From positions 51,182 through 115,181 of the forward strand of contig NZ_DASZBU010000017.1 of NCBI RefSeq assembly GCF_035943815.1: a stretch of DNA of 64,000 bases. The letters run 5' to 3'. The translations under genes were made by a program, and so were the position numbers. Shown piece by piece: positions 19,884 to 29,049 of the stretch. The stretch's first letter is position 1, and every line of letters begins with the position of its first letter. The notes beneath the pieces were generated by a model, which was not told the origin of the DNA, searched no databases, and saw nothing but the letters and a program-made list of their open reading frames with translations. Source of the DNA: Frateuria_A sp035943815 (lineage in GTDB: Bacteria; Pseudomonadota; Gammaproteobacteria; Xanthomonadales; Rhodanobacteraceae).

Positions 19884-20243
19884 ATGCCTACCTTCATCAC
19901 CCAGGGCCGCTATACGCCGGACGCCATCCGCAGCATGGTGAGCCATCCGCAGGACCGCTCCAAGGAGGTGGAGAAGCTGTTCAAGGCCACCGGAGGCAAA
20001 CTGCTGGGGTACTACATGACCTTCGGCGAGTACGACTTCCTGGTGATTTCCGAGGGGCCGGACGAGGGCGTGGCGGTTTCCACCATTGCCGCCGCCGCGG
20101 CTGGCGGGGTGACCGACCTCAAGACGGTGATGGCGATTCCCGGTCCGCAGATGGTGGATGCCTTCACCCGGGCCGCTGCCGTCACCAGTGGCTTCCGTGG
20201 CCCCGTACAGGCAGAGCACCGGCCGGTGCAGCAGGCGCACTGA
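19884..20243 (+). CDS. GYD domain protein
   Basis: 119 residues. The sequence starts PTFITQGRYTPDAIRSMV and contains LLGYYMTFGEYDFLVISEGPD, the Gly-Tyr-Asp region that names the GYD family. These are small cytoplasmic alpha/beta-barrel-like proteins of unknown function. The ATG at 19884 is preceded by a GAGGGA Shine-Dalgarno 8 bases away. It stands divergent from the histidine kinase across 289 bases and may share a control region with it. Confidence 0.88.
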   Translation: MPTFITQGRYTPDAIRSMVSHPQDRSKEVEKLFKATGGKLLGYYMTFGEYDFLVISEGPDEGVAVSTIAAAAAGGVTDLKTVMAIPGPQMVDAFTRAAAVTSGFRGPVQAEHRPVQQAH

Positions 20244-20731
20244 CCGTGCGACCCGCGTTTCCGCCAAGGCCACCGCTGCACCCGTCGTGGTGGCCGCAGG
20301 TACCGCTGGGGTGGTCCCCTCCTCCGGCCCCGGTGGCGCCGGCCCGTCCGCCCGTGTGCAGCAGCCGCCGTTGGCTGCGGGGGCGCCGGCGGCGACAGTA
20401 GCGGGCGAGCGGGTTTGCTTGTCCTTGGCCTGCCGGGCCTGTGCCGGCGGTGCCGCGCTCGTTGCATCGGCGAGCTGCTGCGCAGGCGACCCGCGTACGG
20501 CCTGCCCTCGCCTGCCGGCGACGCCAGGCGAGACGATTGCCCAGGTTTCCGTCGTCGGCAGCGCGGCCATCCAATAACAATGGCCGTGGCTCGGCGGGCG
20601 CAAGACCTCGACGTGAGATGTCCTGTTTCCGTGTGCAGCGCGGCTGCAGCCGAACCTGCGTCGATCTGCCCACACCTTCGCTGCACACGAGAGCGTAGTT
20701 TGGGTCCGCACCCGAGCACGAGGACGCCCTA
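20244..20731. other. Intergenic region
   Basis: 488 very GC-rich bases between the GYD gene and the CoA-transferase gene. Several overlapping frames are open on both strands, as expected at this GC content, but none has a recognisable domain with a good start. I see no gene here that I would defend. Confidence 0.5.
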
Positions 20732-22255
20732 GTGAACGACGGCCAGCGGATCCAGTGCGCGCGCCTGCGCAGCAAGGTGATGGAGGCGGACGAGGCGGCG
20801 CGCTTCATCACGCCGGGCAGCACGGTAGGGATGAGCGGCTTCACCGGCTCCGGCTACCCCAAGGCGGTGCCGATGGCGCTGGCGGCGCGGATCGAGGCCG
20901 AGCATGCGGCGGGAAGGCCGTTCCGCGTGCGGGTGTGGACGGGGGCCTCGACGGGGCCGGAGCTGGACGGCGCGCTGGCGCGGGCGCAGGGCATCGAATT
21001 CCGTCTGCCCTACAACTCCGATCCGCTGGTGCGCGAGCAGATCAACTCAGGTCGCATGGAGTACTTCGACCTGCATCTGAGCCAGGTGGCGCCGATGGCC
21101 TGGCAGGGCTTCCTCGGCCCGCTGGATACCGCCGTCATCGAGGTCAGCGGGATCATGCCGGACGGCGCGTTGATTCCGTCCTCGTCGGTGGGCAACAACA
21201 AGACCTGGATCGACCAGGCGCGCCAGGTGATCGTGGAGGTCAACCGCTGGCAGAGCGCCGATCTGGAAGGCATGCACGACATCTACTACGGCACCGCGCT
21301 GCCGCCGCACCGCGTGCCCATCCCGATCGTGCGACCGGGGGACCGCATAGGCGAGCCGAACCTGCGTTGCGACCCGGACAAAGTGGTGGCGGTGGTGGAA
21401 ACCGACGCGCCCGACCGCAACCAGCCCTTCCGCGCCCCGGACGATGCCGCTCGCGCCATCGCCGGCCACCTGCTGGAGTTCTTCCGCCACGAGGTGAAGG
21501 TCGGCCGCCTGCCGGCGGCGCTGCTGCCGATCCAGTCGGGCGTGGGCAACATCCCCAACGCGGTACTGGGCGGCCTGCTGGACAGCCCTTTCGAGCGCAT
21601 GAGCTCCTACACCGAGGTGATCCAGGACGGCATGCTCGACCTGCTCGCCGCCGACCGGCTGGGGGTCATCTCGGCCACTGGCTTCTCGCTCAGCCCCGAC
21701 GCCGCCGCTGCGTTCAATGCCGACGCGGCGCGCTACCGCGACCGCATCCTTCTACGGCCGCAGGAGATCAGCAACCACCCTGAGGTGATCCGCCGGCTCG
21801 GCTGCCTGGCGATGAACGGCATGATCGAGGCGGACATCTACGGCGCGGTCAACTCCACCCACGTGATGGGCTCGCGCATCCAGAACGGCATCGGCGGCTC
21901 GGGCGACTTCGCGCGCAACGCCTACATCTCGATCTTCATGACGCCATCGACCGCCAAGCACGGGCGCATCTCCACCATCGTGCCTCAAGCCAGCCATGTC
22001 GACCACATTCCGCAGGACGTGCAGGTGATCGTCACCGAGCAGGGCCTGGCGGACTTGCGCGGACTGTCGCCCAAGCAGCGCGCGCGGCTGATCATCGAGC
22101 GTTGCGCGCACCCGGATTACCGCCCCGCGCTGCAGGATTACTTCGACCGGGCCCGCGCGAGTTCCTACGGGCAGCAGTCGCCTTCGCTGCTCACCGAAGC
22201 CTTGTCGTGGCACCAACGTTATCTCGATACCGGCAGCATGCGCGGGTCTCCCTGA
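20732..22255 (+). CDS. Succinyl-CoA:acetate CoA-transferase (acetyl-CoA hydrolase/transferase family)
   Basis: 507 residues, full length for the AarC/SucCA family. The catalytic glutamate is Glu295 in SSYTEVIQDG, matching Glu294 of Acetobacter AarC, and the oxyanion/CoA-binding glycines lie in IQSGVGNIPNAV and VNSTHVMGSRIQNGIGGSGDF. The enzyme moves CoA between succinyl-CoA and acetate, bypassing succinyl-CoA synthetase or detoxifying acetate. The start is GTG at 20732 with GAGGA 9 bases upstream. It is followed at 113 bases by a flavodoxin-like gene with no obvious link. Confidence 0.93.
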   Translation: MNDGQRIQCARLRSKVMEADEAARFITPGSTVGMSGFTGSGYPKAVPMALAARIEAEHAAGRPFRVRVWTGASTGPELDGALARAQGIEFRLPYNSDPLVREQINSGRMEYFDLHLSQVAPMAWQGFLGPLDTAVIEVSGIMPDGALIPSSSVGNNKTWIDQARQVIVEVNRWQSADLEGMHDIYYGTALPPHRVPIPIVRPGDRIGEPNLRCDPDKVVAVVETDAPDRNQPFRAPDDAARAIAGHLLEFFRHEVKVGRLPAALLPIQSGVGNIPNAVLGGLLDSPFERMSSYTEVIQDGMLDLLAADRLGVISATGFSLSPDAAAAFNADAARYRDRILLRPQEISNHPEVIRRLGCLAMNGMIEADIYGAVNSTHVMGSRIQNGIGGSGDFARNAYISIFMTPSTAKHGRISTIVPQASHVDHIPQDVQVIVTEQGLADLRGLSPKQRARLIIERCAHPDYRPALQDYFDRARASSYGQQSPSLLTEALSWHQRYLDTGSMRGSP

Positions 22256-22368
22256 CCACCGCGCCGGGAGGCCGAAGCCCACCCTGCTGGCTGAGGCGAA
22301 GCGTTCCGCCGCACGGCGAATGACCCAGGTCAGCGCGCCGGATCGCTCGCCGGCCTAGCCTTGGAGGC

Positions 22369-22947
22369 ATGGGTTGGATCTCTCGCATCGGCCCGAGCGT
22401 GGCCGCCGGCAGCGCGGCCCTCGTGCCCTCCTGGCTACGGGCGCTGGCGCCTCCGCCGGCCGCCAGGTCCGAAGCTGAGCCGGCGCTGCTGCTTGCGTAT
22501 GCCACGCAAACCGGCGTGGCCGAGTACCACGCGCGCGACACCGCGGCACGCTTGCAGCGTATGGGCGTGGCAGTGCGGCTGGTCGAGTTCGATGTGCTGT
22601 CGATCGAACTGCTGGCGTCGGTTCCGCGCATGCTGCTGGTGGTCAGCACCACCTACGACGGCGAGGCGCCGGACACCGCCGATGCCTTTTGCGACACCTG
22701 CATGCATGAGCCGGCGCCGCTGGAGGGACTGCGGTACGGCCTGTTGTCGCTCGGTGACAGTTGCTACCGCCAGTTCTGCGCCTTCGGGCGGCGCCTGCAT
22801 GCGTGGCTGCAGGCAAGCGGGGCGCAGGCATCGTTCGCACCGGTGGAAGTGGACGACGAGGATGCCGCGGCGATCCAGGAGTGGCACCGCCAGGTCAGCG
22901 CATGGATTGGATCGCTGGCAGGCGGGGTGACGCGGGGGAATGGCTGA
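22369..22947 (+). CDS. Flavodoxin-like protein
   Basis: 192 residues. After a hydrophobic/proline-rich N-terminus (about 35 residues) comes a flavodoxin fold: the FMN phosphate loop is YATQTGVAEY, followed by LLVVSTTYDGEAPDTA and YGLLSLGDSCYRQFCAFGRRL, which match the isoalloxazine-contacting loops of sulphite-reductase/CPR flavodoxin domains. No FAD/NADPH reductase domain is fused, so it needs an external donor. The N-terminal hydrophobic stretch may be a membrane anchor. The physiological partner is not evident from neighbours. Confidence 0.82.
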   Translation: MGWISRIGPSVAAGSAALVPSWLRALAPPPAARSEAEPALLLAYATQTGVAEYHARDTAARLQRMGVAVRLVEFDVLSIELLASVPRMLLVVSTTYDGEAPDTADAFCDTCMHEPAPLEGLRYGLLSLGDSCYRQFCAFGRRLHAWLQASGAQASFAPVEVDDEDAAAIQEWHRQVSAWIGSLAGGVTRGNG

Positions 22948-23091
22948 GGGTTTCCCCTCCCCCCGGGGTGGCCTGCCCCTGCCCGCGCGCATTGCCTGAC
23001 CGACGGCATGGGCACGATGCCACACGCGGTTCGACTGCCCATTCACGGCCGAAGTGCGACAGCTTGCGTGACACCCGAGCGGAGCCCCCGC

Positions 23092-25650
23092 GTGAGCCTT
23101 CAGGAATACAAGCGCAAGCGGCGCTTCGACCGCACCCCGGAACCTTCGGCCGAGAGCTCCGCCCGCAGCGGCGCGCGTCCGATCTTCGTGGTGCAGCTGC
23201 ACCATGCCAGCCGCCGGCATTACGATTTCCGGCTGCAGGTGGGCGATGCGCTCAAGTCCTGGTCCGTGCCCAAGGGCCCCTCCTACGACCCCAAGGTCAA
23301 GCGCCTGGCGGTGGAGGTGGAGGATCACCCGGTCAGTTATGCCGACTTCCAGGGCGACATCCCCGAGGGCTATGGCGCCGGCCACGTGGATACCTTCGAC
23401 CGCGGCTACTGGTCCACGCCCTACGACCCGGAGGCGCAACTGGAGAAGGGTCACCTGCAGTTCGAGCTCTATGGCGATCGGCTCAAGGGCGCCTGGCACC
23501 TGGTGCGCAGCGGCAAGCCCTCGCGCCAGCCGACCTGGTTCCTGTTCCACGACAAGGACCAGTTCGCCGGCAAGCTCGAGGCGGACGACCTGCTCGATGC
23601 ACGCATGGTCGCCAGCACCAAGGCTGCCGCGGGCAAGAGCGGCGGCGCCAAGGAAGTGGCCGAGAAGCTCGCCCGTACACGCCGCAGGGCGCCGCCCAAG
23701 GCCAAGGCGCACCGCCACGGCAAAGCCGTGGAACTGGCCGCGAACGCGAAGGGCGCGCGCAAGGCCGGGATCGACGCGGAGTTCTTCGAACCGGAAACGG
23801 CGCGGCTGAAGGACGATCCGCCCACCGGCGAGGGCTGGCTGCACGAGGTCAAGTGGGATGGCTACCGCATCCTCGCCGCGATCGCGGACGGCGAGGTGCA
23901 CCTGTGGTCGCGCAACGCCCTGCCCTGGGACGACAAGATCCCCGACATCCTGCAAGCGGTGCAAGCGCTGGGCCTGAACTCGGCGCGGCTGGACGGCGAG
24001 CTGATCGCGCTGGACGCCAACGGCCAGCCCGACTTCAACGGCTTGCAGAAGACGCTCTCGGGCGAGGCCAACGCACCGCTGGCCTACATGCTCTTCGACG
24101 TGCCCTACCTGGAAGGCTGGGATCTCTCGCGCACACCGCTCATCGAGCGCAAGGCGGTGCTGGAGGCGCTGTTGCAGAACCCACCGGCGCACCTGTCCTA
24201 CAGCTCTCACGTGATGGGCAACGGCGCACAGGTGTTCGCTGCGGCGGCCGAGCAGAAGCTCGAGGGCATCATGTCCAAGCGCGCCGACAGCCCCTACCGC
24301 GGCGGTCGCGGCGACGATTGGCTGAAGATCAAGCGGCTGGAGGCCGACGAGTTCGCGGTGGTCGGCTATACGCCGGCCAAGGGCGGGCGCGAGGGTTTCG
24401 GCTCGCTGCTCCTGGCGCGCCCCGCCCCGGACGGCGACTGGACCTTCGTGGGCCGGGTCGGCACCGGTTTCAGCAACGAGCAGTTGCGCGCGCTGGCGAA
24501 GACGCTGGCCAAGGGCGGCAGCGGCAAGCCCAGCATCGCGCATGTCGAAGGCGCGCCGCGCGAATCGAAATGGATCCGGCCCGCCGCGGTGGCCGAGGTC
24601 TACTACCGCGGCATCGGCAACCAGAACCTGCTGCGCCAGGCGAGCCTGAAGGCGATGCGGCCGGACAAGACGCCCGAGGACCTGCGCGACAGCGACCGCG
24701 CACCCAAGGCAACCGCGCCCCGGAACGCGCCGGCCAGGAAGCGCGGCAAGGGTACGCCGACCGAGGACGCGCCAGCGATCCGCATTACTCACCCCGACAA
24801 GGTGCTCTACCCCGACGACGGCTACACCAAGCAGGACGTGGTGGACTACTACCGCGCGGTGATGGACTGGTTCCTGCCCGGCGTGGTCGGCCGCCCCACC
24901 TCGCTGATCCGCTTCCCCGAGGGCATCGGCCACCCTTCCTTCTTCCAGAAGCACATTCCCTCGGGCGGGCTGCACTACGTAGGCTCGGCGCGGCTGAAGG
25001 AGGAAACCGGCGCCTCGGCGGTCTACCTCTATCCCAGGGACGCCGACTCGATCATCGAGCTGGTGCAGTACAACACGCTGGAGTTCCATCCCTGGGGCAG
25101 CCACGTGGACACGCCGGACCTGGCCGACCGCGTGGTCTTCGACCTGGACCCCGGACCGGACGTGCCGTGGGAGCGCGTGGTGTCCGCCGCCCGGCTGACC
25201 CGCAAGCTGCTCAGGGACATGGGACTGGAATCGTTCCTGCGCACCACCGGCGGCAAGGGATTGCACGTGGTGGTGCCGCTCAGGCCCGCGTCGGACTGGG
25301 ACACGGTCAAGCAGTTCGCGCAGGGCTTCGCTTCGGCGCTGGCCGGCGCGCACCCGGTGGACTTCGTGGCGGTGTCGACCAAGTCGATCCGCAACAGAAA
25401 GATCTTCGTCGACTACCTGCGCAACGGCCGGGGCGCAACGGCGGTGGCGAGCTACTCGCTGCGCGGCCGGCCCGGCGCGCCGGTGGCGGTGCCGTTGCGC
25501 TGGGAGGAGCTGGGCAGGATCGGCAGCGGTTCGGCGTTCGACATCCGCAGCACGCCGGAGCGCCTGAAGCGGTTGCGCAAGGACCCCTGGGAAGGCATCG
25601 ACTCGCTGGAGCAGTCGCTCGACGCCGTGCTGGAGTCGCTGGGCAAGTGA
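23092..25650 (+). CDS. ligD: Multifunctional non-homologous end-joining DNA ligase LigD
   Basis: 852 residues in the order phosphoesterase, ligase, polymerase, as in Pseudomonas LigD. The PE domain has the histidines at 37-38 and 43 (LHHASRRHYDF). The ATP-dependent ligase nucleophile is Lys254 in EVKWDGYR. The polymerase/primase domain begins near residue 564 (ITHPDKVLYP) and has the metal-binding DLDPGPDVPW. LigD trims, fills and seals double-strand breaks held by Ku. The start is GTG 23092 (SLQEYKRKRRFDRTPEP) with GGAG 8-11 bases upstream; the ATG at 23008 adds unrelated residues. No ku gene is present in the window. Confidence 0.95.
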   Translation: MSLQEYKRKRRFDRTPEPSAESSARSGARPIFVVQLHHASRRHYDFRLQVGDALKSWSVPKGPSYDPKVKRLAVEVEDHPVSYADFQGDIPEGYGAGHVDTFDRGYWSTPYDPEAQLEKGHLQFELYGDRLKGAWHLVRSGKPSRQPTWFLFHDKDQFAGKLEADDLLDARMVASTKAAAGKSGGAKEVAEKLARTRRRAPPKAKAHRHGKAVELAANAKGARKAGIDAEFFEPETARLKDDPPTGEGWLHEVKWDGYRILAAIADGEVHLWSRNALPWDDKIPDILQAVQALGLNSARLDGELIALDANGQPDFNGLQKTLSGEANAPLAYMLFDVPYLEGWDLSRTPLIERKAVLEALLQNPPAHLSYSSHVMGNGAQVFAAAAEQKLEGIMSKRADSPYRGGRGDDWLKIKRLEADEFAVVGYTPAKGGREGFGSLLLARPAPDGDWTFVGRVGTGFSNEQLRALAKTLAKGGSGKPSIAHVEGAPRESKWIRPAAVAEVYYRGIGNQNLLRQASLKAMRPDKTPEDLRDSDRAPKATAPRNAPARKRGKGTPTEDAPAIRITHPDKVLYPDDGYTKQDVVDYYRAVMDWFLPGVVGRPTSLIRFPEGIGHPSFFQKHIPSGGLHYVGSARLKEETGASAVYLYPRDADSIIELVQYNTLEFHPWGSHVDTPDLADRVVFDLDPGPDVPWERVVSAARLTRKLLRDMGLESFLRTTGGKGLHVVVPLRPASDWDTVKQFAQGFASALAGAHPVDFVAVSTKSIRNRKIFVDYLRNGRGATAVASYSLRGRPGAPVAVPLRWEELGRIGSGSAFDIRSTPERLKRLRKDPWEGIDSLEQSLDAVLESLGK

Positions 25651-25671
25651 CGCCGGCGCGCAAGCGCCCGC

Positions 25672-26871
25672 TCAGACCAGCGCCCTGGCCATCGCCGCGG
25701 CCACGCACCAGACGACCACCGCCCAGGCTGGCCAGCGCACGGCCACCAGCAGCACGAAGCCGACCAGCGCGATGGCGAAGTCGGTGGCGTCATGGACGGC
25801 GCTCACCCAAACCGGGTTGTAAAGCGCCGTGGCCAGCAGGCCGACCACGGCCGCGTTGGTGCCTGCGAGCATTCGCGCGGTGAGGTCGCGGCGACCGAAT
25901 GCCTGCCAGAACGGCAACGCGCCGGATACCAGCAACAGCCCCGGCAGGAAAATGGCCAGCAGGCCCACCGCCGCTCCCGCGGCCCCGCCCGCCCCGCCGT
26001 GCAGGCGTTCGCCGAGGAACGCGGCCAGCGTGAACATCGGTCCGGGGATCGCCTGCGCGGCGCCGTAACCGGCCAGGAAGGTGTTGTCGTCGAGCCATCC
26101 CGGCTGCACCACCGCCTCCCTCAACAGGGGCAGCACCACATGGCCGCCGCCGAACACCAGCGAGCCGGCGCGATAGAAGGCGGCGGCGGCCTGCCCCAGT
26201 GCAGGCAGGTGCGGGCCGGCCAGCAGGGCGGCCGCAAGCAGGAGGGCGAAGGTGAGCAGCAGCAGTCGGCCCGTACGGCGCCCGTAGCCGACAGCGAAGC
26301 TCTCGCCTGGCCGGGCATGCACCGACCGGCACAGCCACAGCCCCGCCACGCCGCCCCCGGCCACCACCAGCAACTGGGTCCACGCCGCCGGGCTGATCGC
26401 CAGCAGCACGACCGCCGCCGCGGCCAGCAGCGCGCGCGGCGCATCCGGCGTGAGCCGCTGCGCCATGGCGGTGACACCCTGCGCGACGACGGCCACCGCT
26501 ACCAGCTTGAGTCCATGGATCGCCTGCTGTCCCCAAGGTCCCGCAAGCTGGCCGCTTAGCGTGGCGAAGACGAACAGCAGCAGCGCCGACGGCAGGGTGA
26601 ATCCGACGAACGCCGCCAGCCCGCCCAACCAGCCCCCGCGCAGCAGGCCGAGCGAGAAGCCGAGCTGGCTGCTCGCCGGCCCGGGCAGCAACTGGCACAG
26701 CCCCAGCAACTGGCCGAAGTGTTCTTCGTCCAGCCAGCGCCGGCGCTGCACGAACTCCCGATGGAAGTAGCCCAGATGGGCGATCGGTCCACCGAAGGAG
26801 GTAAGCCCCAGCTTGAGAAAGGCCAGGCCCACTTCGAGGGCACGGCCGGGCGGGCGCGGCTGGGACGGCAT
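25672..26871 (-). CDS. chrA: Chromate transporter ChrA
   Basis: 399 residues made of two homologous membrane halves. The N-terminal half carries FLKLGLTSFGGPIAHLGYFHREFV and LGLCQLLPGPASSQLG; the second repeats the pattern with SLVFGGGHVVLPLL and GYGAAQAIPGPMFTLAAFLGE. About ten hydrophobic segments are visible. Long-chain CHR proteins export chromate, although many members have untested substrates. It ends 21 bases after the convergent ligD stop. No chrB regulator is adjacent, so inducibility by chromate is not supported here. Confidence 0.9.
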   Translation of the reverse strand: MPSQPRPPGRALEVGLAFLKLGLTSFGGPIAHLGYFHREFVQRRRWLDEEHFGQLLGLCQLLPGPASSQLGFSLGLLRGGWLGGLAAFVGFTLPSALLLFVFATLSGQLAGPWGQQAIHGLKLVAVAVVAQGVTAMAQRLTPDAPRALLAAAAVVLLAISPAAWTQLLVVAGGGVAGLWLCRSVHARPGESFAVGYGRRTGRLLLLTFALLLAAALLAGPHLPALGQAAAAFYRAGSLVFGGGHVVLPLLREAVVQPGWLDDNTFLAGYGAAQAIPGPMFTLAAFLGERLHGGAGGAAGAAVGLLAIFLPGLLLVSGALPFWQAFGRRDLTARMLAGTNAAVVGLLATALYNPVWVSAVHDATDFAIALVGFVLLVAVRWPAWAVVVWCVAAAMARALV

Positions 26872-27012
26872 CGATGACCTGGGCTGGGCTGGGCAACGGG
26901 GATCGTTGGCGACGGGCGCCGGTGGCGCCCGTCATGCAGATCATAGAGGGCCGCGTCGCAAGCGCGATGGGTCGCCAGACAAAAAAAGAAAACGCCGTTG
27001 CGGCACGCGAGC

Positions 27013-29049
27013 TCAGGCCCTGGCGTCGTACACCCACCCCCCGCGCACATTCATCGCAGGCACCAGCTCGTCCAGTGCCGCGGCGATGTCCGCCTGGCGG
27101 AACGGCTTGGCCAGGCGGGCCAATCCCTGGGTGTCCTCCGCATGACCGCTGTAGCCGGTGATCAGCAACACCGGCAGCCGCGGCGACGACCGGTGCAGGC
27201 GTCGCGCCAGCTCCGCGCCGTCCATGCGCGGCATCTTGTAGTCGGTCACCACCACGTCGACTTGCAGCCCGTCCTGGAGCTTTTCCAGCGCTTCGCTGCC
27301 GCCGCCGGCTTCGACCACGCGATGGCCCAGTTCGCGCAGCATCGCGGCGGTGCCGTCGCGCACCAGTTGCTCGTCGTCGACCAGCAACACGTCCAGCGGA
27401 CGACCGGCGGCACGGGGGCGATCCGGGTTCAGCTCGCGCCGGTGCGATACGGTCGCGGCGGGGGCGAGCGGCAACCACAACTCCACCCGCGTGCCCTTGC
27501 CAGGCTTGCTGGCAATCGCGAAGTGGCCGCCGAGCTGGCCGGCCAGGCCATGCACCATGGACAGGCCCAGCCCGGTGCCGCGACCGGTCTCCTTGGTGGA
27601 GAAGAACGGCTCGATCGCGCGCGCCAGGGTGCTCTGGTCCATGCCCGTGCCGGTGTCGGCCACGCACACGCGCACATAGTCGCGCCGGGGCAGTTCGGGC
27701 TGGGCCCGGCCCGGCGCCACCACGTCCGCCGTGATGGTGAGCGCGCCGCCCCTGGGCATGGCATCGCGGGCATTGACGCAAAGGTTCAGCAGCGCCAGTT
27801 CCAGCTGGTTCGGGTCGGCCAGCGCATGCGGCAGGCTGGCCGGATACTCGGCGTGCAGTTCGATGGTCGCACCGACCGAACTCTTGATCAGGTCGCGCAT
27901 GCCATCGAGCAACGCCACCATGTCCACCGCCTGCGTCTCCAGGGTCTGGCGGCGGGCGAAGCCCAGCAGCCGCTGGACCAGGATCTTGGCGCGCTCGGCC
28001 GATTGCAGCGCGCCGTCGATCAGCCGGCCGGCGCGTGCGTCGATGTCGCTGTAGCGCCGATGCAGCATGTCGAGCGCGCCGGTGATCGGCATCAGCAGGT
28101 TGTTGAAATCGTGCGCCACGCCGCCGGTGAGCTGGCCGATGGTTTCCAGCTTCTGCGCTTCGTGCAGCTTGGCCAGCGCCTCCTGGCGCGCGGCGGTTTC
28201 CTCGCGCACGCGCTGCTCCAGCGTGGCGGTGAGCTCGCGCAGGGACTGCTCGGTGGCGCGCTGTTCGGTGACGTCCGTATGTACGCCGACCCACTCCCGC
28301 ACGTTCCCCTTGCTGTCGAACGCGGGAATGGCACGCACGCTGAAGGTGCGCCATTCACCGCTGGCGGTGCGCAGGCGGTGCTCGACCTGGAAGGTGCTGC
28401 GCCTGGCCAGGGCCGCTTCCCAGGCCTGCAGCGTCGGCTCCACGTCGTCCGGGTGCAGGGCCGAGGCCCAACCCCGACCCTGGTATTCATCGAAGCCCTG
28501 TCCGGTCATCTCGGCCCAGCCGGGCTGCTCGCCCCGCATCATGCCCTCCGCATCGTTGGTCCACAGCACGCCCTGCACCGCGCGGATCGCCGCGCGGAAA
28601 CGTTGCTCGCTGTCGTGCAGCGCCTCCAGCCGCGCGCGTGCCTCGTATTGCCGGCGCCGCCCGCGCAGCGCGGCCTGCGCCAGGCTGACCAGCGTGGTCG
28701 GGTGGAACGGCCGTTCCAGGAAGGTGACGTTGCCCAACACATCGAGCAGGCGGCTGGCGGTGGGGTTGCGTTCGATGCCGCCGCGGCGGGTGATCAGGAT
28801 GAAGGGGAAGTCCGACCATTGCGGCTGCTCCCCCAGCCACGCGGCCAGCGGATACAGGTCCGCCTGCGACAGGCTTTCCTCGGTCACCAGGGCGGTGCCG
28901 GCGCCGGCGCTCACGCCCGCGACCAGCGCCTCCAGCGAGGGGCAGACGTGCGAACGCAACCCGGCCTCCGTCAGGATGGCGGCAGCCACCTGCGCGTCGC
29001 GGCCGTGCGGCGCCAGGATGAGGATGCGTTCGGACAGATGTGGGATCAC
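27013..29049 (-). CDS. Hybrid histidine kinase with PAS and receiver domains
   Basis: 678 residues. Order: an N-terminal receiver-like domain (1-125, ILILAPHGRDAQVAAAILTEAG, no clear phospho-Asp motif), a PAS/PAC domain (about 140-265, ending EWVGVHTDVTEQR), a short coiled linker, HisKA with His313 in GGVAHDFNNLL, an HATPase domain (DTGTGMD, GRGTGLGLSMV), and a C-terminal receiver with Asp603 in VVVTDYKMPRMDG. The start is GTG 29049, whose GTGA overlaps the stop of the KaiC-like gene upstream. That overlap implies translational coupling and a joint role with the KaiC-like ATPase. The input signal is unknown. Confidence 0.92.
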   Translation of the reverse strand: MIPHLSERILILAPHGRDAQVAAAILTEAGLRSHVCPSLEALVAGVSAGAGTALVTEESLSQADLYPLAAWLGEQPQWSDFPFILITRRGGIERNPTASRLLDVLGNVTFLERPFHPTTLVSLAQAALRGRRRQYEARARLEALHDSEQRFRAAIRAVQGVLWTNDAEGMMRGEQPGWAEMTGQGFDEYQGRGWASALHPDDVEPTLQAWEAALARRSTFQVEHRLRTASGEWRTFSVRAIPAFDSKGNVREWVGVHTDVTEQRATEQSLRELTATLEQRVREETAARQEALAKLHEAQKLETIGQLTGGVAHDFNNLLMPITGALDMLHRRYSDIDARAGRLIDGALQSAERAKILVQRLLGFARRQTLETQAVDMVALLDGMRDLIKSSVGATIELHAEYPASLPHALADPNQLELALLNLCVNARDAMPRGGALTITADVVAPGRAQPELPRRDYVRVCVADTGTGMDQSTLARAIEPFFSTKETGRGTGLGLSMVHGLAGQLGGHFAIASKPGKGTRVELWLPLAPAATVSHRRELNPDRPRAAGRPLDVLLVDDEQLVRDGTAAMLRELGHRVVEAGGGSEALEKLQDGLQVDVVVTDYKMPRMDGAELARRLHRSSPRLPVLLITGYSGHAEDTQGLARLAKPFRQADIAAALDELVPAMNVRGGWVYDARA

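Noticed and set aside
20246..20401. 51-codon Pro/Trp/Arg-rich frame after the GYD gene
   Set aside because: It has a GTG start but no Shine-Dalgarno or recognisable domain, and composition explains an open frame of this size in such GC-rich DNA.
22435..25353. Long minus-strand frame (about 970 codons) opposite ligD
   Set aside because: Same type of shadow; the plus strand has an unmistakable LigD.
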